Below, piece after piece: positions 18,234-27,300 of a DNA stretch of 64,000 bases. The stretch's first letter is position 1. Each line of letters begins with the position of its first letter. The notes beneath the pieces were generated by a model. That model ran no database searches, had not been told where the DNA came from, and saw only the letters and a list, made by a program, of their open reading frames with translations. The position numbers and the translations under genes are program-made. This stretch comes from an uncultured Collinsella sp. (GTDB taxonomy: Bacteria; Actinomycetota; Coriobacteriia; Coriobacteriales; Coriobacteriaceae), in NCBI GenBank assembly GCA_934654795.1, contig CAKUGT010000002.1, positions 58,133-122,132 on the forward strand, read 5' to 3'.

Positions 18234-18866
18234 ATGAGCCAAGAGATGATGGATAAAACCTGTCGCGGTTTTGCCGAGGCACTGGCTGCGCGCGAGCCCG
18301 TTCCCGGTGGCGGCAGCGCGAGCGCCTTTGTGGGCGCGCTGGGCGCCTCGCTTTGTGGGATGGTCGCGCGTTACGGGGCAACCAACCCCGCGCTTGTTGA
18401 TCGCGTTGGCGACCTGACGCGCGCATTTGCCCAGGCAGATGAGTTGGCCCAGGAACTTGTCGAGTTGGTCGCCGAGGATGTTAGCGCGTATGGGCAGGTG
18501 TCGGCGGCGTACGGTATTTCCCGCGATGACCCCGCACGTGCCGCCGCGATTCAGGATGCGCTGCATGTGGCCGCCATGCCGCCGTACCGCATCATGGATG
18601 CCTGCGGCCGTGCGCTGGCATTGCTCGAGGACATGGCCGATAAGGGTTCGCGCCAGCTGCTGTCCGATGTGGCGTGCGGTGCCGTCTTTTGCCGCGCCGC
18701 CATGCAGGGTGCGAGCCTGACGCTCTTTGCGAACACCACGTCCATGAAGGATCGCGCCCGTGCCGAGGAGCTCGAGGCGGCGTGCGATGAACTGCTCGAT
18801 ACATGGCTGCCTCGTGCCGATGCGCTGGCACGCCGTGCCGCCGACGCTGCAAGGAAGAGGGGATAG
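18234..18866 (+). CDS. fchA: Methenyl-THF cyclohydrolase / cyclodeaminase family protein (FchA-like)
   Basis: The 210-residue protein is a stand-alone member of the formiminotransferase-cyclodeaminase C-terminal family. The signature EPVPGGGSASAFVGALGASL sits near the N-terminus, and the fold is all-helical. Family members either deaminate formimino-THF or, as FchA, hydrolyse 5,10-methenyl-THF. There is no formiminotransferase or histidine-degradation gene here, and folD follows three bases after the stop, so the cyclohydrolase role is favoured. ATG 18234 has AAGGTG at 7 bases; ATG 18228 is too close to it. See folD: its own cyclohydrolase lysine is missing, which fits this assignment. Confidence 0.85.
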   Translation: MSQEMMDKTCRGFAEALAAREPVPGGGSASAFVGALGASLCGMVARYGATNPALVDRVGDLTRAFAQADELAQELVELVAEDVSAYGQVSAAYGISRDDPARAAAIQDALHVAAMPPYRIMDACGRALALLEDMADKGSRQLLSDVACGAVFCRAAMQGASLTLFANTTSMKDRARAEELEAACDELLDTWLPRADALARRAADAARKRG

Positions 18867-18868
18867 CC

Positions 18869-19723
18869 GTGGCCGAACTGCTAAAGGGTGCTCCCGTTGC
18901 CCGCGCTTTAACTGAGGAGCTTGCTGCCCGTTGCGCCGCCCTGCGCGATCGCGGCGTTGTTCCGACGCTTGCTATCGTGCGTGTGGGCGAGCGCGAGGAC
19001 GACCTATCCTACGAGCGTGGCGCCCTTAAGCGCTGCGAAAAGGTGGGCATCGAAGCTCGGCGCGTTTTGCTGCCTGCCGATGTTTCGCAGGACGAGCTGT
19101 TGGCGGCGATCGAGGACATCAATGCCGATCCGGCTGTTCATGGCTGCCTGCTGTTCCGTCCGCTGCCCGCCGGTCTTGACGAAGACGCCGTTGCCGCGGC
19201 GCTCGATCCCGCCAAGGACGTTGACTCCATGACGCCGACTTCACTGCTTACCGCGCTTTCGGGTCGCGGCGAGGGTTTTGCCCCCTGCACGGCCGAAGCC
19301 GTTCTGGCGATTCTGGATCACTATGGCGTTGAACTGGACGGTGCCAAGGTTGCCGTTGTCGGTCGCTCGCTGGTGATTGGCCGTCCTGTTGCCGCCATGC
19401 TTACGGCACGCAATGCTACGGTGACGACATGCCATACGCACACGCGCGACCTTGCTGCCGAATGCCGTGCTGCCGATATTGTGGTCGCCGCGGTCGGACG
19501 TGCGCGCACGATTGGCGCGGATGCGGTCCGCGAGGGCCAGACGGTCATCGACGTTGGCATTAACTGGGACGAGGCGGCCGGCAAGTTGGTCGGCGACGTC
19601 GATTTTGATGCCGCGGAGCCGGTTGTTGGCGCCATCACGCCCGTGCCGGGTGGCGTGGGCGCCGTGACGACGGCGATTCTCGCCAAGCACGTGATTGAGG
19701 CGGCCGAACGCACGGCGAAATAG
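18869..19723 (+). CDS. folD: FolD: methylene-THF dehydrogenase (probably monofunctional)
   Basis: The 284-residue protein has the FolD fold and a clear NAD(P) site (VVGRSLVIGRPVAAML), plus DPAKDVDS and the C-terminal TPVPGGVGAVTTA. FolD is normally bifunctional: methylene-THF dehydrogenase and methenyl-THF cyclohydrolase. Two catalytic residues differ here. The YxxxK motif reads YERGA, so the essential Lys is Ala. The Gln of VQLPLP is Phe in LFRPLP. In human MTHFD1 the equivalent Lys (K56) is required for cyclohydrolase. This copy is therefore likely a dehydrogenase only, with the preceding FchA doing the hydrolysis. The GTG start at 18869 follows GAGGGG. The first inverted-repeat element lies just downstream. 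Confidence 0.9.
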   Translation: MAELLKGAPVARALTEELAARCAALRDRGVVPTLAIVRVGEREDDLSYERGALKRCEKVGIEARRVLLPADVSQDELLAAIEDINADPAVHGCLLFRPLPAGLDEDAVAAALDPAKDVDSMTPTSLLTALSGRGEGFAPCTAEAVLAILDHYGVELDGAKVAVVGRSLVIGRPVAAMLTARNATVTTCHTHTRDLAAECRAADIVVAAVGRARTIGADAVREGQTVIDVGINWDEAAGKLVGDVDFDAAEPVVGAITPVPGGVGAVTTAILAKHVIEAAERTAK

Positions 19724-19761
19724 GCGTTCCGCGGCTGTTTAGGGGGTTGGTTAGATACCCC

Positions 19762-19991
19762 GTGGTCAAAAAATGCCAAATATGAGTACTGTTGCCTTGT
19801 TGGTTACATATTTTTGAGATTGATTTAACTCACTAATGATATTAAATATCGTTAGGGAGTCTCTTTTATTAGACCTCTGGGGAATTACTTCACTCAGCTT
19901 TTGGACAAGTGGGGATTTCTAGCGTCTGAACTTGAGCAAATCGCTGCTACTAAATTGGTGACAGTACTCATATTTGGCATTTTTTGACCAC
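19762..19991. mobile_element. 230-bp inverted-repeat element, copy 1 (MITE-like)
   Basis: The ends are perfect 31-bp inverted repeats: 19762-19792 and 19961-19991, outermost bases GTGGTCAAAAAATGCC. The interior is AT-rich and contains no ORF. It holds a near-perfect palindrome around 19832-19854 (CTAATGATATT/AATATCGTTAG). A second element with the same architecture lies at 52490-52725. No transposase is nearby, so it could be a non-autonomous transposon or a structured repeat. The A/T-rich ends could also act as a bidirectional terminator for folD. Confidence 0.7.
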
Positions 19992-20089
19992 AGGGGTTGC
20001 GAGGGGGTCGTGGCGACTGCGGTTTCGCCCTTTTTGCGCCGAAGCGATACACTGTTACCGTTTGATTTTTTCGCTCGAGGAGGATGCGC

Positions 20090-21613
20090 ATGCCGTGCAC
20101 AACGATTTTGGTTGGTAAGAACGCGAGCTATGACGGGTCGACGCTGGTTGCCCGCAACGAGGACTCGTCCAACGGGGTGTTTGAGCCCAAGCGTATGCGC
20201 GTGGTGCACCCCGACGAGCAGCCGCGCGTCTACACGAGCGTTCTGAGCCATCTGACCATCGAGCTGCCTGATAATCCCATGCGCTACACGAGCGTCCCCG
20301 ATGTCATCCCCGGTCACGGCATCTGGGCCGAGGCCGGATTCAATGAGCTCAACGTGGGCATGTCTGCAACCGAGACGCTCACCACCAACGAGCGCGTCCG
20401 CGGCGCCGATCCGCTCGTGGACTATGTGCCCGCCAAGGGCAACGAGGGCGAGGACGGCTACGTCCCGGCGCAGCCCGGCGGCCTGGGGGAAGAAGACATG
20501 GTGACCCTGGTGCTGCCGTACGCCAAGTCCGCCCGCGACGGCGTGCGTATCCTGGGCGATCTGCTCGAGCGCTACGGCACCTACGAGAACAACGGTATCG
20601 CCTTTAGCGACGTGGATGAGATCTGGTGGCTCGAGACCATCGGCGGTCACCACTGGATCGCCAAGCGCGTGCCCGATGACGCCTATGTGACCATGCCCAA
20701 CCAGCTGGGTATCGACAGCTTTGACCTGGACGATGCCGAGGGCGACCAGGCCGACCACATGTGCTCCGCCGACCTGCGTGCCTGGATGGCCGAGTGGCAT
20801 CTGGACCTGACGCTGGGCGTCGAGGGTGACGGCCCCGCTGCGGTCTTTAACCCGCGCGAGGCCTTTGGCTCCCACAGCGACAGCGACCATGTCTACAACA
20901 CGCCGCGCGCCTGGTACATGCAGCGCTGCCTCAACCCCAGCGACGTGTGGGACGGCCCCGACGCTGACTTTACGCCCGAGAGTGACGACATCCCCTGGAG
21001 TCGCGTGCCCGAGCGCAAGGTGACCATCGAGGACATTAAGTATGTGCTCTCCAGTCACTACCAGGGCACGGAGTACGACTGTTACGGCAGCAAGGGCACG
21101 CCCGCCACACGCGGCGCCTATCGTCCCATCGGCATCAACCGCAACAGCCAGCTCGCCGTGCTGCAGCTGCGCCCCTATGCGCAGCCGGCCTACCGCGCCG
21201 TGCAATGGATGGCCTTTGGCTCCAACTCGTTTAACGCGCTGGTCCCGCTGTACGCCAACGTCGAGACCATGCCCGAGTACTACGCCGACACCCAGGCTCG
21301 CGTGACGTCTGAGAACTTTTACTGGGCCAATCGCCTGATCGGCGCCCTGGCCGACGTCCGCTTCCATGAGTGCGGCCGCGCCGTTGAGGACTACCAGGAG
21401 AAGGTCGGCGGCATGGGCCACAAGCAACTCCATGACGTTGACGCCGCCGTCGCCACCCTGCCCGAAGCCGAGGTGCCTGCCGAGCTGGCGCGCGCCAACG
21501 AGGCCTTCGCCGAGCTTGTGCGCATGGAGACCGATGCCCTGCTGGGTAAGGTGCTCTACACCACGAGCTGTGCCATGAAGAATTCCTTCGCGATGAACGA
21601 CAATGTGAGGTAA
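20090..21613 (+). CDS. C69-family dipeptidase (PepD type)
   Basis: A 507-residue Ntn-hydrolase of peptidase family C69. The N-terminus MPCTTILVGKNASYDGS contains the Cys that becomes the nucleophile after processing, followed by the family's ARNEDS segment. Family enzymes cleave a broad range of dipeptides, usually in the cytoplasm; no signal peptide is present. ATG 20090 is chosen over ATG 20084 because GAGGAGG ends 6 bases before it and it places Cys at position 3. The protein is full length for the family. The gene stands alone between the inverted-repeat element and the phasin-like gene. Confidence 0.9.
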   Translation: MPCTTILVGKNASYDGSTLVARNEDSSNGVFEPKRMRVVHPDEQPRVYTSVLSHLTIELPDNPMRYTSVPDVIPGHGIWAEAGFNELNVGMSATETLTTNERVRGADPLVDYVPAKGNEGEDGYVPAQPGGLGEEDMVTLVLPYAKSARDGVRILGDLLERYGTYENNGIAFSDVDEIWWLETIGGHHWIAKRVPDDAYVTMPNQLGIDSFDLDDAEGDQADHMCSADLRAWMAEWHLDLTLGVEGDGPAAVFNPREAFGSHSDSDHVYNTPRAWYMQRCLNPSDVWDGPDADFTPESDDIPWSRVPERKVTIEDIKYVLSSHYQGTEYDCYGSKGTPATRGAYRPIGINRNSQLAVLQLRPYAQPAYRAVQWMAFGSNSFNALVPLYANVETMPEYYADTQARVTSENFYWANRLIGALADVRFHECGRAVEDYQEKVGGMGHKQLHDVDAAVATLPEAEVPAELARANEAFAELVRMETDALLGKVLYTTSCAMKNSFAMNDNVR

Positions 21614-21684
21614 AACGCTTTGTCGCTTTCGCTCAATCTTGGGTACAAGAACGCCAATGCAGTTGTTTGTGATTGGAGACAACC

Positions 21685-22101
21685 ATGGTTATGAAACTCG
21701 ATCAGCTTGTTAACGGCGCCATCAACGTGGGCTTCGGCGCCGCCGCTGTTGCCGTCGAGGGTAGCAAGAAGGTCCTCGACGACCTCAATACCAAGGGTGA
21801 GCAGGTGCGCAAGGACGCAGGCGCCCCCGATATCGCCCGCAGCGTGTCCGACATGTTCGAGCAGGCCGGCGGCACCATCTCCGACCTTACCGAGCGTCTG
21901 GGCATGCAGGGCGAAACCGCGGCGCAGCGGGTGCTCGATGAGCTCATCCTTGCTCGCGTTCGCGTTATGACCGCCCCCGAGCGCACGGCCTTCCTGGCTC
22001 ACGTGCGCGACATCGTCGATTCGGTCGAGGACAACGTGACCTCGGTGCCCGTCGAGTCCGTTGAGCCCGACGACGCAGAGGATGCCGAAGAGGCCGAGTA
22101 G
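21685..22101 (+). CDS. Phasin-like helical protein
   Basis: This 138-residue protein has no signal peptide. The N-terminal ~60 residues (INVGFGAAAVAVEGSKKVLDDLNTKGEQ) are amphipathic helix, and a second helix (RSVSDMFEQAGGTISDLTERLG) follows. The tail is acidic. The overall pattern resembles the phasin-related family often annotated as polyhydroxyalkanoate-synthesis regulators, which frequently sit next to ABC1/UbiB kinases. No PHA synthase is seen in the window, so a granule role is not shown. ATG 21685 follows GGAGA. The next gene starts 8 bases after the stop and is presumably cotranscribed. Confidence 0.6.
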   Translation: MVMKLDQLVNGAINVGFGAAAVAVEGSKKVLDDLNTKGEQVRKDAGAPDIARSVSDMFEQAGGTISDLTERLGMQGETAAQRVLDELILARVRVMTAPERTAFLAHVRDIVDSVEDNVTSVPVESVEPDDAEDAEEAE

Positions 22102-22109
22102 TAGCGCAG

Positions 22110-23873
22110 ATGGCAGATCCCACCACCGATTTCAACAACCAAGACCCCTTGTGTGACGAGGCGGCAGTTGTCGACGAAGTCGAGGCTGCCGTCTCGGGCG
22201 CTCGTAAGAAGCCCCGTGCCGTGGACATGGTGCCCGAGGAGCCTGACGCCATGGCTCCGTGCGACGAGTACCAGCTTACGCCGGCGGGCCGTCGCGAGCG
22301 CATTGGACAAATCGTCCGCCTCGTCAAAAAATACCGCGTGTGGGACAACCTCACGCCGGTTCGTTTGCGCCGCCTGCTCGAGGAACTCGGCCCCATGTTC
22401 GTTAAGATGGGGCAGATTCTGGCTAACCGGTCCGAGATTCTGCCGCAGCGCTTTTGTGACGAGCTGCGTCGTCTGCGCTCCGATGTAGAGCCGGTGCCGT
22501 ACGAGGTGGTGCTTCGCTGCCTAGAGGAGGAATACGGCCTGCGCCTGGGGGAGATGTTCGACGCGATCGACCCCAACCCGCTTGGCAGTGCCTCGCTCGC
22601 GCAGGTGCACCGTGCTCGCTTGGTGACGGGCGAGGACGTGGCCGTCAAGGTGCAGCGCCCCGGCGCTCAGCAGGTCATGGCCCAAGACATCGATATCATT
22701 CGCTCGGTGGTGCGCATCGTTTCCAAGTTCGTCAACACCGATCAGTTCGTTGACTTGCACGGCGTGGTCGAGGAGCTGTGGACCTCGTTTCGCGAGGAGA
22801 CCAACTTTTTGGCCGAGGCCAAAAACCTCAACGACTTTTACGAGTTCCATAAGAGCGTGCGCGGCGTGTCGTGTCCCAAGTCCTACTTGGATCTGTGCAC
22901 CGAGCACGTCGTGGTCATGGATTACATCGATGGCATCTCGATTGCCGACCCCGAGCGCCTGGTGGCCGAAGGCTACGACCTGGAGAAGATCGGCTCGACG
23001 ATTGTCGAGGACTATTCGACGCAGGTGCTCGACGACGGCTTTTTCCATGCCGATCCGCATGCGGGAAACATCATTCTCAAGGACGGTATCGTCTACTTTA
23101 TCGACCTGGGCATGGTCGGGCGCATGTCGAGCCACGATCGTGGCATCGTCAAGGACATGATTTTTGCCGTGGCCGAGGGTGACGTGCCCAAGCTCAAAGA
23201 CTCGCTCATGCGCTTTGCCGTGACGCGCGGCGATTCGGCGGAGCTCGATCACTCGGCATTTTTGTCCGATCTTGACTTTATCGTGGCTGACTTTGCGGGC
23301 CTCGATCTGAAGGACCTGGACATCGGCGAGTTTTTGACCTCGCTGCTTAATTTGGCGCGCAAAAACGACGTCGAGCTGCCGAGCGTGGTGACGATGTTCG
23401 CGCGCGGCATGGTGACGCTCGAGGGTTTGCTGACCGAGTACATGCCCAACGTCAACATGATCCAGATAATCCAGACGCATATCAAAAACGAGAAGAGCAC
23501 CTATGCGCGCGTGCGTGATATGGGACGCGATCTTGCCGCGAGCAGCTATCGCGCGGCAAAAGGCTCGCTCGAGGCAGCCGAGTATCTGGGCTTGGCTTCG
23601 CGAATGCTCACGCGCGGCCAGCTTAAGGTGAACACGCAGATCATGAGCAGCGATAAGGCGCTGCGACAGCTGGGCGGAATTATCGACCGCATGTCGATGG
23701 CTATCGTTATCGCCGGCCTGTTTATCGGTTCGTCGGTGGTGTACTACGCACGCATCGAGCCGGTTGTGTTTGGTATCCCGGTCATTGGCTTTATGGGCTA
23801 CGTGAGCGCGCTGGTGCTGGCGCTTATGCTGGGCCGCAATATCTGGCTCAACAGCCACGGCGGCAAGCACTAG
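22110..23873 (+). CDS. ABC1/UbiB family protein kinase-like membrane protein
   Basis: The 587-residue protein is an ABC1 (AarF/UbiB/COQ8) atypical kinase. It has the family KxGQ helix (FVKMGQILANR), the Ala-rich loop LGSASLAQVHRA, the catalytic VAVKVQRPG Lys, and the HADPHAGNI and DLGMVGRM metal motifs. Two C-terminal membrane helices (IVIAGLFIGSSVVYYA and a second one) anchor it. UbiB proteins support isoprenoid-lipid metabolism; here the partner lipid is unknown. It follows the phasin-like gene by 8 bases and is ended by a hairpin terminator. Confidence 0.9.
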   Translation: MADPTTDFNNQDPLCDEAAVVDEVEAAVSGARKKPRAVDMVPEEPDAMAPCDEYQLTPAGRRERIGQIVRLVKKYRVWDNLTPVRLRRLLEELGPMFVKMGQILANRSEILPQRFCDELRRLRSDVEPVPYEVVLRCLEEEYGLRLGEMFDAIDPNPLGSASLAQVHRARLVTGEDVAVKVQRPGAQQVMAQDIDIIRSVVRIVSKFVNTDQFVDLHGVVEELWTSFREETNFLAEAKNLNDFYEFHKSVRGVSCPKSYLDLCTEHVVVMDYIDGISIADPERLVAEGYDLEKIGSTIVEDYSTQVLDDGFFHADPHAGNIILKDGIVYFIDLGMVGRMSSHDRGIVKDMIFAVAEGDVPKLKDSLMRFAVTRGDSAELDHSAFLSDLDFIVADFAGLDLKDLDIGEFLTSLLNLARKNDVELPSVVTMFARGMVTLEGLLTEYMPNVNMIQIIQTHIKNEKSTYARVRDMGRDLAASSYRAAKGSLEAAEYLGLASRMLTRGQLKVNTQIMSSDKALRQLGGIIDRMSMAIVIAGLFIGSSVVYYARIEPVVFGIPVIGFMGYVSALVLALMLGRNIWLNSHGGKH

Positions 23874-23924
23874 AGGCTGCGACCGTCACCGTATTTTCCT
23901 ATCGCAAACAATAGCTTTTACCTT

Positions 23925-23952
23925 GGGCTTCGCCTGCGTGCGAGGCCCTTTT
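23925..23952 (+). terminator. Terminator of ABC1 gene
   Basis: GGGC.TCGC (from 23925) pairs with GCGA.GCCC (to 23947), followed by TTTT. Confidence 0.7.
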
Positions 23953-23984
23953 GCGTGATACCATATCGACGGTAATAATCGATG

Positions 23985-24162
23985 GCCTAGATGGTGGTGC
24001 GGAGACGCACGAATGCGCGGTTTTCCTGCGCGTTTGGGAGAATCGGGGTGCAAGTCCCCGGCTGTACCAGTAACCGTAATTCCTCTTGGCTCGGGATGTT
24101 CGCGTCGCAGATCGGACGACGTGCCCGAGTCGTTAAGGTTAAGTCGGATCGCCTCCCATCTT
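23985..24162 (+). ncRNA. Cobalamin riboswitch
   Basis: The core matches the class: GGGAGAATCGGGGTGCAAG (24036-24054), then TCCCCGGCTGTACC and AGTAACCGTAA. A long stem arm follows (GGCTCGGG... with CCCGAG). The B12-box-like segment AAGTCGGATCGCCTCCC lies at 24141-24157. It sits between the ABC1 terminator and the large surface-protein gene on the same strand, so cobalamin status should control that operon. The expression platform was not resolved; a GC hairpin near 24168-24187 is a candidate. Confidence 0.85.
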
Positions 24163-24304
24163 GCATGCGGCTGCGGCGTAGGCCGCCGGTGTGCATAGGG
24201 CTCTGGAGGGAAGGGGGACCCCGATGGGGGAACTCGAGCGCAACATGCGCGATGACGTGGGGCAGCCTCAAGGCAACGCTCCAAGTACAGACAGTAGGAG
24301 ACAA

Positions 24305-27300
24305 ATGGATATGTTTGTGGACGAGCGCCAGCGCGTCTCGCATCGCCGTGGCGCAATTGCGCGCGGCGTAGCCAAGCGCGGCCTGGTGGCATTCCTGGCC
24401 TTCGCGATGGCCTTTGGCACCACGCCGGCCCAGCTGTGGGCCGACGGCGCCGAGGGCATCGCCGAGGCCGTGGCTCAGGCCACAGCGCCGAGCGAGGGCG
24501 CGCAGGCCACGGACGGTGCTGCAGATACTACCGCGGCTGCTGCTGACGCAAACGATTCGGCTGCAGGTGGCTCCTCCGAAACTGGGGATACGGGTTCGGC
24601 CGCGCCTGACAACGTGAGCGATGATGCATCGGACGACCCCGCTGCGCCAGACCCTGCTTCGGCCACCCCGGCGAGCGAGGCGTCTGACACCACCGCCGAG
24701 ACCGGCGACGCGACTGCGGTGGCCAGCGAGCCCAGTGTTGCCAAGGCCGCGTCTCGTGCCGCTGCTACGTTTTCCTCGAATAATGGTGTCAGCGTCGGAA
24801 AGAGCCAGTCGCCTTCTCGTTGGGCTGGCTCTAACTTCACCGCTTTTATCCAGAGCAATACTACGCTCTATGCGAATGTTTGGACTTCGTCCAGCAAGCG
24901 CGCCAGCGCTTCGGGCTGCACCTATCAGTGGCTTGCTGCCGACATCAGCAACAAGAGCGATGCGGACAATTCCGCGTTTGTTCCTGTCGAGGGTCAGACG
25001 GGCGCATCGATCGTTTTGGACGATGCCCTGCGCACTCAGCTTAACGGCAAGTGCCTGCGCGTACGCATTACCGATGCCAGCGGTAACGTCATCTACGGCC
25101 CGACTAAGGGCGCCAACCACCAAAAGCTGACAGCGACGAACACCATCAAGGCGCCCGTTCCTGCTAAGACGGCCCTGGACGCAAAGTCGTATGTCCTTAT
25201 CCAGTCTTCGGCAGACGATTCGAGTTCGATTTCGTCCGTTAAGGCAGAGACACTGAACCCTGGCACTACGCTTTGGGCGAATGCCTATGACGGCGAAGCG
25301 GTTCCCAACAAGCGTATTGCGGCACAGGCCGGCTGGACCTATCAGTGGCTTGCGTCTGATGTGCGCGATGCCGAGGATTCCGCCTATCAGGCAATCCCGG
25401 GCCAGACCGGCCAGTCGCTGACGATCACGGATGAACTCGCATCGCAGCTTGCGGGCAAGTACATTCGCGTTAAGGTTGTCGGTGACGGTCAAGAGCTGTT
25501 CGGCCCGAGCAGCTCTTTTAAGACGCCCTCGTCTGTTGACTACAATACGCCGGGTCCTGTTGCCGCGAGCGGCCAGATCGCATTAGGCCATATCGTTCTT
25601 GCTTATAACGGCGCCGAATTTGGCGACGATTACGAGAGCGTTCCGAGTGCTAACGTTGGCGACACGATTAAGGCTGCTGCCTACTACCTTAACTACGACA
25701 CGCCGACTGACCTCTACGGTTCCGACAAGGTCGATTTTTCTTGGTGGGTGGCCGATTCCGCCGACGGCTCGTTCGAGCAGGTTGCAACTGGTGACACCTA
25801 TACGGTTACCAAGGAATGCGCAAACCGTTATCTCAAGGTGGTCGCTAAGGCCAAGAAGGGTATCCCCGGCTCCGATAGCTGTGAGACCAAGGCGGGCCGC
25901 ATTCTGCCCAAGGGCGCGACGACGCTCGATTCAGTTGCATTTACCAATGCGAGCAAGGGCGCCAAGGACACTGGCTCTACGATTGAGGCGTGCGCCTACA
26001 AGGCGGTCGATTACTCGTCTGAGCCGGTTACCGAGGGCGTTACCTACACGTGGCGTTGGTCCTCTGTCGACCCGTCTTCCTCTGCGTTTGATGCGAAGAC
26101 CGACTGGCATGTGGTCAAGGGCAAAACCGACAGCAGCTTTACGATTCCCGATGACTACGCCAAGCGCTGGGTGAGCGTGTCGGCCACTGCGGGCGATAAC
26201 ACCGTAGAGGCGACTACTGCTGTGGCCGTTAAGGCCGCAGGCTCGCACGAGCTGTTCCTGACGTATCTCAAAAAGATCGTCGGCGATCAGAGCGATGACG
26301 CCAAGTTTGTCTACAAGAGTGGCGAAAAGATCGGTGTTACTGCATTCGAGAAGACGTCTGCAGGAACAAAGGGTGCCGAGCTTACATCTGATCAACTGAC
26401 GTATACGTGGCAGATTGCCGATAGCGCCCAAGGTCCGTTTACGACGCTGACGGATGAGAACGCGCACAGGCCGTCGTTCGTTATTTCGCAAAAGTATGTC
26501 GGCAAGTACCTCAAGTGCATCGTCGACGGTGGCTACAATACCGACTCTGCCTCCACGCGTTATGTCATCGCCAAGGGCGATGACGCCAAGGCATATACCC
26601 TGACGTCGGTTAATGTCGCCTCGAGCGGCAATCTCGCACAGGTCGGTGGAACGCTTACCCCTACCGCCAATTACATGGCGACGGGCGATTGGGGCGATTA
26701 CGAGACGGCGCTCCCCGAGGGCTCCCTCGTCGATTACCGCTGGTACCTCGCCGATGACGCTGAGGGCACAAATGCCCACGAGCTGTTTGGCGTCGACGAA
26801 ACGACCGGCGCAATCACGCTTCCCCCTTCGGCCGAGGGCAAATACGCCTATGTCGTGGCAAACGCCGGCAACAACGATGTCAAGAGCACCGCTTGGCTCG
26901 TTAACTCTTCCGACGAAAAGTCTCTTTCCGTTAACGTCAGGGTTGTAGGCGTAAGCAAGCACGATGCCGGTCAGCCCTATGATCTTGTGGACTGGGTGCC
27001 GTCGGCCTCGTTTGAGTGGTCGAGCACTCAAAAGATGTCTGCCTGGGACATCTTTGCCAAGGTGCTTGACGACGCCAGCTATAGCTATAGCACGGACGGC
27101 GGCGTTCCCTATTCGGTTACGAACCCCGATAAGTCCCAGACGCTCGCGATGGAAAGCACGGCGTCCGGCTATAAGTACTGGCGTTTTGACATTAATGGCA
27201 AGGCTGCCAACTCTTATGCCACGGGCTACTATCCGAGCGATGGTGACACGCTCGAGCTCGTGTACGAGGATCCCACGGGCACGGTTTCCACGCAGGTCTC

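Noticed and set aside
18234..18866. Histidine-degradation formimino-THF cyclodeaminase role
   Set aside because: No formiminotransferase, hutH/hutU or other histidine-catabolic gene is nearby, whereas folD is immediately downstream.
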